NCBI GenBank assembly: GCA_964532715.1
Contig: CAZHIX010000013.1
Coordinates: forward strand, 1 to 25,735
Length of the DNA stretch: 25,735 nt
Direction of reading: 5' to 3'
From: 1-14-0-10-45-29 sp964532715
GTDB taxonomy: Archaea > Micrarchaeota > Micrarchaeia > Anstonellales > Anstonellaceae
Shown here: one piece after another, positions 1-7,318 of the stretch
Layout of the letters: every line of letters begins with the position of its first letter
Numbering within the stretch: position 1 is the stretch's first letter
Notes under the pieces: generated by a model
Seen by the model: the letters and a program-made list of their open reading frames with translations, nothing else
The model's database searches: none
Told to the model about the DNA's origin: nothing
Made by a program: the position numbers and the translations under genes

Positions 1-15
1 TAGAAAAGTGAGGGG

Positions 16-56
16 TAGAGGGGAGCAAGCATGTGATGAGCAGGTGGCTCCCTCTA
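16..56 (-). terminator. Stem-loop directly 3' of tRNA-Arg
   Basis: Positions 16-26 (TAGAGGGGAGC) pair with 47-56 (GCTCCCTCTA) in a 10-bp stem with one bulged G and a 20-nt loop. On the minus strand the stem begins two nucleotides after the tRNA discriminator base and is followed by a C/T-rich stretch containing TTTT. It is probably a terminator or processing signal of the tRNA transcript. It could also belong to another RNA cut off by the window edge. Confidence 0.4.
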
Positions 57-57
57 A

Positions 58-150
58 CGGATCTGGGAGGACTCGAACCCCCAACCTTCTGGTGTCTTCA
101 GCAAAAATTGCTTCCGAAGCCAGACGCTCTATCCATTGAGCTACAGACCC
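58..150 (-). tRNA. tRNA-Arg (anticodon UCG) with 20-nt intron
   Basis: The minus strand folds into a cloverleaf: acceptor GGGTCTG/CAGATCC, D arm GCTC/GAGC, anticodon stem TCTGG/CCAGA, T arm GGGGG/CCTCC with loop TTCGAGT. The discriminator is G and no CCA is encoded. The anticodon loop is interrupted by 20 nt at plus positions 94-113. Flanking sequence forms a textbook bulge-helix-bulge: a 4-bp helix CTTC/GAAG between 3-nt bulges GGA and ACA, capped by an AGC/GCT hairpin. Cutting after the second base of each bulge leaves the 7-nt loop CTTCGGA, which places the intron at the canonical 37/38 site and gives anticodon UCG (reads CGA and perhaps other CGN codons). The RNA needs the splicing endonuclease and a ligase; the archease gene in this window is an RtcB ligase cofactor. 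Confidence 0.95.
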
Positions 151-194
151 AATAATATTCAAACAAATGATACTAACTTTAGATGCGCACCAGC

Positions 195-204
195 TTTTTA
201 TATT
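195..204 (+). promoter_or_regulatory. TATA box of the AAA ATPase gene
   Basis: TTTTTATATT is centred about 26 nt upstream of the ATG at 226. That spacing predicts a transcript starting at or next to the start codon, so a leaderless mRNA. It also argues against the longer in-frame start at 136, which lies inside the tRNA gene. Confidence 0.55.
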
Positions 205-225
205 ATGTGCTCTCAATTTTGCAAT

Positions 226-2115
226 ATGCAAAAAGCTAAAACAGGCTCACTTGAGATAGAAGCACTAAAATCTTCAGTTCACACATTACAAGAAAATGAA
301 TCACTTGGTCCGGCAATTATCGTCGGTATTTGCGCGTTGTTGTTTTTTTTAAGCGTTCCGTTTTATGGGGTTTTGGGTTCAGTATTTTTTGCAATTGTAT
401 GCACAGCTATAACATATTATCGTGCACAATTTGGTATGAGTACAGTTTTAATTTTGGGACTTTTTGCAATTGCCCACAATTCAGCAGGACTTGCTTGGGT
501 TTATGCGTTCGTATTTTTTGGAATGGCAATTTTAGAGATGAGATTTGAAGCAAAACTATTTGATTGGAGATTTTTTGCATATTTGATAATTGGCATTAGT
601 GGGGCGTTTTTGAATTTTGCATTTGCAGGAGTAATTTGTTTTATTGCACTTGTTTTGGGAAGTTTGCAATTAGGCTCTCAAAAATCTTTAGTCTTTGGAG
701 CGCTTTTTATTTATTTTGTAATTATTTTAAGCTCGCTTGGACAGATTGAAAATAATTTAGGAGTTTTGTTTTCAGAACAAAAAAATATGCCAATATTTTC
801 AATTGTACAAAATGAGCCAGTTGATAGTGCAGTTTTTGTACAAGCACTAAATTCTTTATCAAAAATGATTTCGTGGGATGGATTAACTTCAGTATTTGCA
901 ATCTTAGGCGCGATAATTGCAAGGACAGTTTTTCTTTTGCTTGACGGTTCACTGTTTTTGTTTCTTGTAGTTTTTGTCGCAAGCGCATGGGCTATTGGAC
1001 ATTTACCATCAAGGTTTAAGGATCACCAATTTGCACAGACGATTAGTGCGACCCCTGCAATTTTATGTGCGCTGGCAGTCGTTTTTGTTGGTTCAAACTA
1101 TGGAGTGCAACAACAAATTTATGACGTGCCAATATATTTCTTTTCAATCGTTTATGCAGTAGTTGCAATAGGATTTGCATTTATACTTGATGTTTTGAAA
1201 ATAAATATAAGTAACGAAGTTGAGATTATTTCAAATCAAAACCAAAGCACGTTTGGAAAATTTGGAGAACAAAAATCTACATCAACAGGAGTTAAACTTG
1301 CAGATATTGGTGGATATGAAGATGTTAAAAATGAATTAATGGAAGCAATTGCAGGACCTCTAAAAAATAAAGCTATGGCAAGTGCGTATGGACTGAAACC
1401 TGCATCTGGAGTTTTGCTCTTTGGACCGCCAGGAACTGGAAAAACACTAATAATGAAGGCATTGGCAAGTGAGCTTGGATTGAAATTTGTGAGTATTTCG
1501 TGCACGGACATATTGTCTTCGTGGCACGGGGAATCTGAAGCAAATGTAAAAGAAGTTTTCAAGACTGCACGTGCAAGTGCCCCATGCATTTTATTTTTTG
1601 ATGAAATGGAAGGGTTGGCAAAAAGTCGTGAGAAGAGTTTTAACGATGATGTCGGACCTCGTGTTTTATCCGTGCTTTTACAGGAGATGGACGGATTTAA
1701 TAAAAAAACAACAAAACCAGTAATTATAGTAGGCGCCACAAATATGCCTCAACAACTTGATCCTGCAATCATGAGACCTGGAAGACTTGATAAAATAATA
1801 TATATGCACCTGCCAGATTTTGAAGCACGAAAAAAGATTTTACAGGTACATAGTGCAAAGCTTCCTATGAGTACAGACTTTAGTGTAGATTTAATTGCCA
1901 AAAGAACAGAGGGGTATTCGGGAGCCGATCTTGCAAATATAGTAAAAGAGGCATCTGGATTAGTAGCGCGTGAAGCAAGAACTAAAAATGTAATAATACC
2001 TATTTCACAAAAGCATTTTGAAGCAGTACTTGCACGCATACGCCCATCAACATCTTCGCGACAACTTGCGATGTATGAACAGTTCAAAGACGAATTTGAG
2101 CGAAGTGTGAGATGA
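226..2115 (+). CDS. Membrane-anchored AAA ATPase (CDC48/FtsH-like)
   Basis: A 629-aa protein. After a soluble N-terminus of about 25 residues come roughly nine or ten hydrophobic segments (about residues 25-345), then one AAA module from about residue 360 (start DIGGYEDVKNEL). Walker A is GPPGTGKT (about 400-407), Walker B is LFFDEMEG (about 456-463), and the second region of homology ends in RPGRLD with arginine finger candidates. The C-terminal helical lid has the typical GYSGADL. The sequence is closest in style to CDC48/VAT and FtsH AAA domains. No HEXXH protease domain follows, so it is not a complete FtsH. By family it is an ATP-driven unfoldase or remodeller; the membrane part suggests handling of membrane proteins. 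Start 226 was chosen from the TATA spacing; the frame stays open upstream to 136, which overlaps the tRNA. The membrane substrate is unknown. Confidence 0.85.
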   Translation: MQKAKTGSLEIEALKSSVHTLQENESLGPAIIVGICALLFFLSVPFYGVLGSVFFAIVCTAITYYRAQFGMSTVLILGLFAIAHNSAGLAWVYAFVFFGMAILEMRFEAKLFDWRFFAYLIIGISGAFLNFAFAGVICFIALVLGSLQLGSQKSLVFGALFIYFVIILSSLGQIENNLGVLFSEQKNMPIFSIVQNEPVDSAVFVQALNSLSKMISWDGLTSVFAILGAIIARTVFLLLDGSLFLFLVVFVASAWAIGHLPSRFKDHQFAQTISATPAILCALAVVFVGSNYGVQQQIYDVPIYFFSIVYAVVAIGFAFILDVLKINISNEVEIISNQNQSTFGKFGEQKSTSTGVKLADIGGYEDVKNELMEAIAGPLKNKAMASAYGLKPASGVLLFGPPGTGKTLIMKALASELGLKFVSISCTDILSSWHGESEANVKEVFKTARASAPCILFFDEMEGLAKSREKSFNDDVGPRVLSVLLQEMDGFNKKTTKPVIIVGATNMPQQLDPAIMRPGRLDKIIYMHLPDFEARKKILQVHSAKLPMSTDFSVDLIAKRTEGYSGADLANIVKEASGLVAREARTKNVIIPISQKHFEAVLARIRPSTSSRQLAMYEQFKDEFERSVR

Positions 2116-2127
2116 GAGGAGAATTTA

Positions 2128-2217
2128 ATGAATAAAAATGAAATGGCAATTGTTATTGAGCGCCTTAGAATTATGTCAAGAGATATGAGAATTAATATTG
2201 AACCGTATGAGGCATGA
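2128..2217 (+). CDS. Possible 29-aa small protein
   Basis: ATG at 2128 is preceded by GAGGAG with a spacing of about 6 nt and lies 12 nt after the AAA ATPase stop, so it could be translated from the same mRNA. The product is charged and helical in character (Arg/Glu/Ile/Met-rich, with MSRDMRINIEP near its end). I do not recognise it. Its stop overlaps the start of the next small frame (ATGA at 2214). Length alone does not separate it from chance. Confidence 0.3.
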   Translation: MNKNEMAIVIERLRIMSRDMRINIEPYEA

Positions 2218-2327
2218 ATAAATATCAATTAATAAAAGAAATTTTGGATCAAACTGAAATCGGAAAACTTATAGTTAATATGCAAATGACGTATTTGCGA
2301 TCTTTAAAAGACAGAGTAAGAGCTTGA
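2214..2327 (+). CDS. Possible 37-aa small protein
   Basis: Starts within the ATGA overlap of the preceding small frame, an arrangement typical of translational coupling. The product begins MNKYQLIKEILDQTE and ends in a basic stretch KDRVRA; it looks like one or two amphipathic helices. I do not recognise it and it has no independent promoter or ribosome-binding site. It may be a remnant. Confidence 0.28.
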   Translation: MNKYQLIKEILDQTEIGKLIVNMQMTYLRSLKDRVRA

Positions 2328-2537
2328 AAACGTTTCTTATTACAATAGTAATGACGTTGAGTTTATATGAGTAAGGCCAATCTATTGAAATTATCAAATT
2401 CAACAAAACATTTCTTTTCAAATGGAATATTAAACAAAACGATTAGTATATTATATATTCCATAATGAATTCGATTGCACTAAAAAGCGATAATTTAGAA
2501 ATGGAACAGAAACATACTAGTATCAAGAATTGTTGCA

Positions 2538-2551
2538 AAAATATATAAATA
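2538..2551 (+). promoter_or_regulatory. TATA box of the AbiE-type pair
   Basis: AAATATATAAATAT is centred about 28 nt upstream of the ATG at 2573, predicting a leaderless transcript for the antitoxin-toxin operon. Confidence 0.55.
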
Positions 2552-2572
2552 TTAACATTTAATTAATAATCA

Positions 2573-3289
2573 ATGAAAATTGCAACAAAACTGAAAGAAT
2601 ATATTTGCAGTGCAAAAATCACCCATTTTAGCATATTGGATAGCCTTGGGCTTACAAGCTCAAATTCACTAAGAGTTACTCTAAATAGACTTGTAAAATC
2701 CAATGAGATTTACAATCCAATCAAAGGATATTATGTTTGTAAAAATGCAGATCCGTTTGAAGTGGCAACATTGCTAAGACCAGGATATTTGACATTGCAA
2801 ACTGCACTGTATTTGCATCATTTGAGTGATGAATATCCATTTACTATTTATGTGGCTTCAAATTTTAGAGGAACACTGAAACTTGGAGAACACGAGATTT
2901 GCTATTTTAGACCAAAAAACTATTTGGGAGTTGAGAACAAATTATACAAAACAGCAAGTGTTCCTAAAGCAATTTATGACTGCTTGATTTATGCAGATAA
3001 GATTGGATATGCAAAAATTGCGAAAGCAATTTATGATTCAGAATTTTCTGCAAGAGATTTTCTTAACTTGTGCAAAAACGAAAATTCTGCCTTTTTTCAA
3101 AGACTTGGATATATTTTATCTATTTTGCCAAAATTGGATGAGCAGAAAAAAATTATTTTACAAGAATGTAGAAAGAAAATTTTGGCAAATGTATATTTGC
3201 TTGGCAGAAATAGCGGAAAATATGTAGCGAAATGGAAAATAATTGATAACGTTGGAGAAAAGGTGATTTTGTCATGGTGGGATCAATAG
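2573..3289 (+). CDS. AbiEi-like antitoxin / transcriptional regulator
   Basis: A 238-aa protein with an N-terminal winged-helix segment (about residues 8-55, including NSLRVTLNRLVKSNEI and a GYY turn) and a central segment LTLQTALYLHHL that matches the AbiEi family pattern. It lies directly upstream of, and overlaps by 16 nt, an AbiEii-type nucleotidyltransferase. In the AbiE family the first protein is the antitoxin and autorepressor and the second is the toxin (type IV toxin-antitoxin, phage abortive infection). The leaderless promoter just upstream fits an autoregulated operon. Assignment rests on motif style and gene order rather than on an alignment. Confidence 0.75.
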   Translation: MKIATKLKEYICSAKITHFSILDSLGLTSSNSLRVTLNRLVKSNEIYNPIKGYYVCKNADPFEVATLLRPGYLTLQTALYLHHLSDEYPFTIYVASNFRGTLKLGEHEICYFRPKNYLGVENKLYKTASVPKAIYDCLIYADKIGYAKIAKAIYDSEFSARDFLNLCKNENSAFFQRLGYILSILPKLDEQKKIILQECRKKILANVYLLGRNSGKYVAKWKIIDNVGEKVILSWWDQ

Positions 3290-3942
3290 CGTTTAGTGTG
3301 GAGGATATACGAAGTTATAGTGCAAAAACCGGACTAGGATTTCAATTCTGTACAAAGGAAGCTTTTTTGTTTGAAGCAATGGAAGTTTTTTCTCAAAAAG
3401 AGTTTGTTCTCAAAGGAGGCACTGCAATAAATAAAGGATATCTTGCTGGACATCAAAGATTTTCAGAGGATTTGGATTATGACACCAATCTTAGCAAAAA
3501 AGAGGTTGAGAATTTTATTATTTCACTTAATTGGAAAATCAAAAAGAGATTTTATACAAAAAATACAGTTGGATATATGTTTGCATACGTATTTAATGAT
3601 GTGCAAGATGTGATAAAAGTAGAAGTTTCGTTTGGAGTAGATGGAAAGTTTGAAAAAAAGAAAATGATTTCAGATTTTTTACCAATTTCAAAAATTGTAC
3701 AAACATACGCATTTGAGGAGCTAAATTGGCAAAAAGAACAAGCCATAATAAATAGACGGGAATGGAAAGATTTGTATGACCTTTATTGGATGAGTAAGAA
3801 TGACGGATTCAAAATAAGAAATAAACTTGAGTTTGTAAATGCAATAAAAAACTTAGTAGTTCCAAAAACTGCAAACGCATACATCCCAATTACAAAAAGA
3901 CCTAATTGGGATGAAGTAAAAGAAGTAATGATGAGCTTATAA
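3274..3942 (+). CDS. AbiEii-like nucleotidyltransferase toxin
   Basis: A 222-aa protein. The family signature is clear: LKGGTA (residues 46-51) and RFSEDLDYD (62-70) give the glycine turn and the catalytic SxDxD-like acidic motif of AbiEii/AbiGii nucleotidyltransferases, followed by KVEVSFG (115-121) and RREWKDLYDLYWM (161-173). Relatives are NTP-transferases that act on tRNA or other RNA and are neutralised by the cognate AbiEi. The gene overlaps its antitoxin by 16 nt, and GGTGAT (3261-3266) inside the upstream gene is a ribosome-binding site 7 nt from the ATG, so the two are translated together. At about 220 aa it is shorter than many bacterial AbiEii proteins but keeps all visible motifs. 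Confidence 0.85.
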   Translation: MVGSIAFSVEDIRSYSAKTGLGFQFCTKEAFLFEAMEVFSQKEFVLKGGTAINKGYLAGHQRFSEDLDYDTNLSKKEVENFIISLNWKIKKRFYTKNTVGYMFAYVFNDVQDVIKVEVSFGVDGKFEKKKMISDFLPISKIVQTYAFEELNWQKEQAIINRREWKDLYDLYWMSKNDGFKIRNKLEFVNAIKNLVVPKTANAYIPITKRPNWDEVKEVMMSL

Positions 3943-4159
3943 GATAGTGAAGCGTATATATAGTAGGTGAAATTTAAGCCCTATTGGATTTTTTAAAAGT
4001 ATAGAATACAAATATATTTTACGACGTTTGAAGTTATTAGTATTTTTAAAAATCGTACGTTCAACGACGTAAGTAAATTTGAGGAAAATCATATGTTTTT
4101 ATTTAATATAACAGGATTACGTTTTGTGCCATTGGTGTTTTTAGTCAATACACGTAATT

Positions 4160-4187
4160 TAAACTTTAATTTATAAATTAAAGTTTA
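4160..4187. repeat. Perfect 28-bp palindrome
   Basis: The 14-base half TAAACTTTAATTTA (4160-4173) is followed immediately by its exact reverse complement (4174-4187). It has no loop and lies 14 bp upstream of the TATA box of the S-layer leader, so a dimeric regulator site is the likeliest role. A cruciform or the 3' end of an upstream transcript are alternatives. Confidence 0.7.
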
Positions 4188-4200
4188 TATATGCTAAAAA

Positions 4201-4211
4201 CATTTAAATAG
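4201..4211 (+). promoter_or_regulatory. TATA box for the S-layer leader transcript
   Basis: CATTTAAATAG is centred at about 4206. By the spacing seen at other genes here, transcription would start at about 4232-4240, giving a 5' leader of roughly 170-180 nt before the S-layer ATG. Confidence 0.5.
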
Positions 4212-4239
4212 GTTGCTAAATTTCAATCTCATAATTCCT

Positions 4240-4389
4240 ATGAATAAGCTCGTGGAAGGGCTTAGAGGATGGGTACACGAATAGAAAATATGGGCAAAAG
4301 GATATTTTGTCGCCGTTAATATTTATCCTAAAAAGATATATGTGCCCAAAAAATCAGGCGACAAAGAAAAAAATTCAGATCCGCCATAA
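4240..4389 (+). pseudogene. 49-codon small ORF with in-frame TAG, in the S-layer leader
   Basis: ATG at 4240 opens a 14-codon frame (MNKLVEGLRGWVHE) ended by TAG at 4282-4284. The same frame then continues for 34 codons to TAA at 4387-4389 with a protein-like composition (KIWAKGYFVAVNIYPKKIYV, then a basic, hydrophilic tail). The predicted transcription start is at or just before the ATG, so the mRNA could be leaderless. TAG ends several ordinary genes here, so general TAG reassignment is unlikely. Options are a nonsense-mutated small gene, an assembly error, a 14-aa leader peptide, regulated readthrough, or a coincidence within structured RNA. Confidence 0.35.
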
Positions 4390-4407
4390 ATTGGCGATTT
4401 GAGGTGA
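4291..4407 (+). promoter_or_regulatory. Structured 5' leader of the S-layer mRNA
   Basis: Segment A TGGGCA (4291-4296) is perfectly complementary to TGCCCA (4343-4348). Segment B TTTGTCGCC (4306-4314) is perfectly complementary to GGCGACAAA (4357-4365). The order A-B-A'-B' is that of an H-type pseudoknot. A third hairpin CGCCA/TGGCG (4382-4386/4392-4396) with loop TAAAT ends 4 nt before the ribosome-binding site GAGGTGA (4401-4407). CGCC and GGCG cores alternate four times, so pairing 1-2 plus 3-4 competes with 2-3 and 1-4, as in attenuators and riboswitches. No known riboswitch class is recognised. Confidence 0.5.
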
Positions 4408-4411
4408 ATAC

Positions 4412-7318
4412 ATGAAAGGAGTAAATGCATCAAGAATTGCAGCTATTGCGGCTGGAGCCGTATTGCTCAGTTCATCGGCTATCGCAGCCAGCGTTATGTA
4501 TGAGAACGTTGAGCTTGTGAATCCAAACGGTCAGCCAACCGCTAAGATTGTCGTTGGTTCAAACGCACAAATCTCAGATGGTATTGCTGCCGCAAACATC
4601 GCATCTGTTTTAGCAAACTATGCCTACAAGAGTTCAACTGTCAGCGCACAACACCAAATAACTGGTGATGTATGTGGTGGTTCAGGCTCAGGCACTGGTT
4701 CTGGAACATGCGAAGTTTCAAACGAAAAGGTAACAATTGAAATAACATTGCCAGGAGTACTTGCCAATGCACACGAGTTCAAAACATTGATCTCTGACTA
4801 TATTGACAAGACAGTAGCAAACAGAGAGTATGGTCTTACTGAAGACAAATACCAGCCAGAAACATCTGGTGAAGCAGCTACAAGATCTGACTCCTCTGAG
4901 GTTCTCACTCCATTGAGATCAACTTCTGATCTTATGATTAGCAACTTATACATGATTGGTTCTGGTCAATTCAGTGGCTTTGCATCACAATCGGTTGTGG
5001 ACAACCAAGCAGCAGATGCAAGATACACTGCAGAACAAGCGTTTTGGATTGGAGGAAGAGTAAATGGTTACACAAGAGAATCAACCTCAGTGTACTATGA
5101 CTCAAACAATCAATACAGAACAGTTGTTGCAAGACCAAGAGTAGTTGCATACTCATTGACCTTCAAAGGTAATGAATACGGTATCCCAGTTTGTACTTCA
5201 AACTTAGCTACATCTGGAGACTGGACATCATGTAACTCAACTTCGTATAAGTCTGATCAACACAGAATTAAAATCCCGTTCTTAGGACAAGAGTGGATTA
5301 TTTCTGGAATGACCCCACCGACCAATGTTTCAAAACCACTCACAAACAGCCAAGGAGTTGTTAATGATGGAGAAGTAAAACTTGCAAAAGAGGCAAAATA
5401 CGACATCATAAACGTCGGAGGAGTGATTGAGGGAGGAGACTTCAAAATCAGACTATCCGATATTTCAGTTGCAACCGGACAAGACAATGCGCACCCAGCA
5501 ATATTGGATGTGTTAGATGCAAACGATGCAGTTGTTGGACAAATCCAAGTCAACCCATCAGACACATATGAATTTGTGCAATCCTCAACTGGAAAGAGCA
5601 TAAAGATCCACGTGTACAGAACAGCACCTGGTTTCACACTATCTGCAAAATGGGCAGAGATAGCTATCTACACTGATGAGATTATTCTTGAAGATGGCAA
5701 GAGATACAACAGAGCATCATCTGATGACTCAAACTACAAGTACCTTAAAGCATCTATTTACTGGAAGAACCGCGATGGTGCAGCGTCTCCATTGAACCAG
5801 CCAGACTCGTTGAGAGAGATAGTTTTGTGGGACTCTGAATCTTTTGACAACTCCAAGATGGTTGCAGGAGACTCAATAAACTTCCCAAAGAAGAGCACTG
5901 CATTCAGACTCACGTACAATGGACTTAATCTCCAAGATTCAGACTACACGTCACTCACAATTTCCAACAATGGAAACACTGAGCTGTCACTCTGTGACGG
6001 ATCACCCGGCTCTTTTGCGTGCTCCACAAAGAATGGAACTGTAACTGGTTACTTCATAAAGATAGCCACAGGTATGACAAATGGTCTTGGTGGAGAAGGA
6101 CTCACTAGAACCGACAGAGCTGAAGTAGTTTACTTAGACCCAATTGGTATTTACAATGTAAATGGAACAATTGGAGGCAACGGAACTGCCATAGACGCAA
6201 CTACTGGATACACTACATCTGCAACTTTAGTACAAAACACCACATTCCTTTCTGGAGATGGAACCAATGCGCTCTCCCCAACAGTTTTCTGGAAGACTGG
6301 TTCTGACGACTACTACAAATGGAAAAAAGTTACAGCAACTGCAACTTTAGGAAACGCATCTGGAACTGTTAGTGATACAAATGCTATCTACTTTGACGTA
6401 CTTGGTCAGAGCTCACTTGCGAAAGGACAGATATACATCAATGTCAGAGCCGATCCAACGACTTCACTTAGCACAACTGGTTTCTACGCAGACAACCCTG
6501 CATCGGGCGCAGTACTACATGGTGAATTTGTTATCCAAGAAGACGCAGGAAAGGCAAACGTAACATCAAACGCAAGAGTTTGGACACGCATACCTTTCAT
6601 GAACTTTACTGGAACTGAATGGAGATTCAAGGCATCTGATAGCTCAACCGCATATGCATACTATGGAGGTCTCAACCTTGCAAGCACTGGAAATGCAGAC
6701 AACACCCCATTGACAGCATCATCCATGGAGCCAACAGTTATCACTGAACGTGGTTCAAAGATAACTGGAGTTGGAACAACATCTGTTGAATTCATGGCTG
6801 CAAAGAGCGTTGGTATGCCATCATTTACTTTCGCATACGCTGACGAGGAACTCGCGTCCTCCGGTGAGCTATGGGAAGCAAGTGAGGGAGACACCAAGAC
6901 TTTGACCAATGGAGTAGGTCTCAAAGTTAAAGAGATAACTGAGACCGTTGGATCCTGCAAAGCATCTAGCACATCTGGCTCTGTAAGCTGTGAAGTAAAC
7001 GAGGGAGCAATCTCTGCTCGCATAATGCCAAACAACGTTGCTTCAATACAAGTGATTGAACCATACGATGTTAGACAAGCAAGCGACATGGTTGTACTTG
7101 ACTCACAAGCAAACAACGCCGGCGGTGTAGTGATCACAGTCGGAGGTCCAGTAGTGAACTCAGTAACTGCAAGCGTATTGGCAGACGCGTCTGTTGACTT
7201 TGACGCCACAAGCGTTTATGTCCAGGCACACGGCTCCAAGATTGTCGTAGCTGGTAAAACAGCCGCAGACACAATGCAAGCAGCACAAGAGTTCATTGGT
7301 GCAATTGTCAAAAATTAA
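4412..7318 (+). CDS. S-layer protein (Methanocaldococcus-type)
   Basis: A 968-aa secreted surface-lattice protein. The N-terminus is a signal peptide (MKGVNASRIAAIAAGAVLLS, ending about AIAAS). The mature start has the family pattern NPNGQPTAKIVVGSNAQISD followed by AAANIASVLANYAY (about residues 38-72). The C-terminus has the matching domain VVITVGGPVVNSVTA and KIVVAGKTAADTMQA, as in the MJ0822-type S-layer N and C domains. There is no C-terminal membrane helix. The interior is rich in Ser, Thr, Asn and Gly, as expected for a beta-sandwich surface protein. Codons ending in C and a higher GC content than the neighbours suggest very high expression. The start is set by GAGGTGA at 4401-4407, and a factor-independent terminator follows at once. 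Confidence 0.92.
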   Translation: MKGVNASRIAAIAAGAVLLSSSAIAASVMYENVELVNPNGQPTAKIVVGSNAQISDGIAAANIASVLANYAYKSSTVSAQHQITGDVCGGSGSGTGSGTCEVSNEKVTIEITLPGVLANAHEFKTLISDYIDKTVANREYGLTEDKYQPETSGEAATRSDSSEVLTPLRSTSDLMISNLYMIGSGQFSGFASQSVVDNQAADARYTAEQAFWIGGRVNGYTRESTSVYYDSNNQYRTVVARPRVVAYSLTFKGNEYGIPVCTSNLATSGDWTSCNSTSYKSDQHRIKIPFLGQEWIISGMTPPTNVSKPLTNSQGVVNDGEVKLAKEAKYDIINVGGVIEGGDFKIRLSDISVATGQDNAHPAILDVLDANDAVVGQIQVNPSDTYEFVQSSTGKSIKIHVYRTAPGFTLSAKWAEIAIYTDEIILEDGKRYNRASSDDSNYKYLKASIYWKNRDGAASPLNQPDSLREIVLWDSESFDNSKMVAGDSINFPKKSTAFRLTYNGLNLQDSDYTSLTISNNGNTELSLCDGSPGSFACSTKNGTVTGYFIKIATGMTNGLGGEGLTRTDRAEVVYLDPIGIYNVNGTIGGNGTAIDATTGYTTSATLVQNTTFLSGDGTNALSPTVFWKTGSDDYYKWKKVTATATLGNASGTVSDTNAIYFDVLGQSSLAKGQIYINVRADPTTSLSTTGFYADNPASGAVLHGEFVIQEDAGKANVTSNARVWTRIPFMNFTGTEWRFKASDSSTAYAYYGGLNLASTGNADNTPLTASSMEPTVITERGSKITGVGTTSVEFMAAKSVGMPSFTFAYADEELASSGELWEASEGDTKTLTNGVGLKVKEITETVGSCKASSTSGSVSCEVNEGAISARIMPNNVASIQVIEPYDVRQASDMVVLDSQANNAGGVVITVGGPVVNSVTASVLADASVDFDATSVYVQAHGSKIVVAGKTAADTMQAAQEFIGAIVKN

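Larger units (their letters stand above)
2116..2572. other. Spacer with tiny ORFs, AT-rich
   Basis: No long gene. Four tiny frames follow each other on the plus strand: 2128-2217, 2214-2327, 2367-2465 and 2465-2548 (29, 37, 32 and 27 residues). The first two overlap by ATGA and the last two by TAATG. Only the first has a good ribosome-binding site (GAGGAG). The right end holds the TATA box of the AbiE-type pair. The tiny frames could be real small proteins, remnants of decayed genes, or chance in AT-rich DNA. Confidence 0.5.
3943..4239. other. Gene-poor regulatory spacer before the S-layer leader
   Basis: No convincing gene. It contains a 27-codon hydrophobic frame (4093-4176, start preceded by GAGG) that I consider weak, the perfect 28-bp palindrome at 4160-4187, and the TATA box at 4201-4211. 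The AbiEii gene ends without an obvious hairpin terminator. Confidence 0.5.

Noticed and set aside
136..225. Upstream in-frame start of the AAA ATPase at 136
   Set aside because: It lies inside the tRNA gene, and a TATA box is placed for a start at 226.
1236..2228. Two long minus-strand open frames (1236-1739 and 1749-2228)
   Set aside because: They mirror the AAA ATPase coding frame, have no family motifs, and the plus-strand gene is certain.
4093..4176. 27-codon hydrophobic frame preceded by GAGG
   Set aside because: Very short, without a placed promoter, and it runs into the palindrome; chance is likely.
4282..4284. TAG as a sense codon (pyrrolysine or reassignment)
   Set aside because: TAG terminates several ordinary genes here (for example at 3287-3289, 10212-10214, 12985-12987 and 21255-21257), and no pyrrolysine genes are visible.
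6661..7209. 182-codon minus-strand frame inside the S-layer gene
   Set aside because: Shadow of the S-layer frame, caused by its biased codon use.
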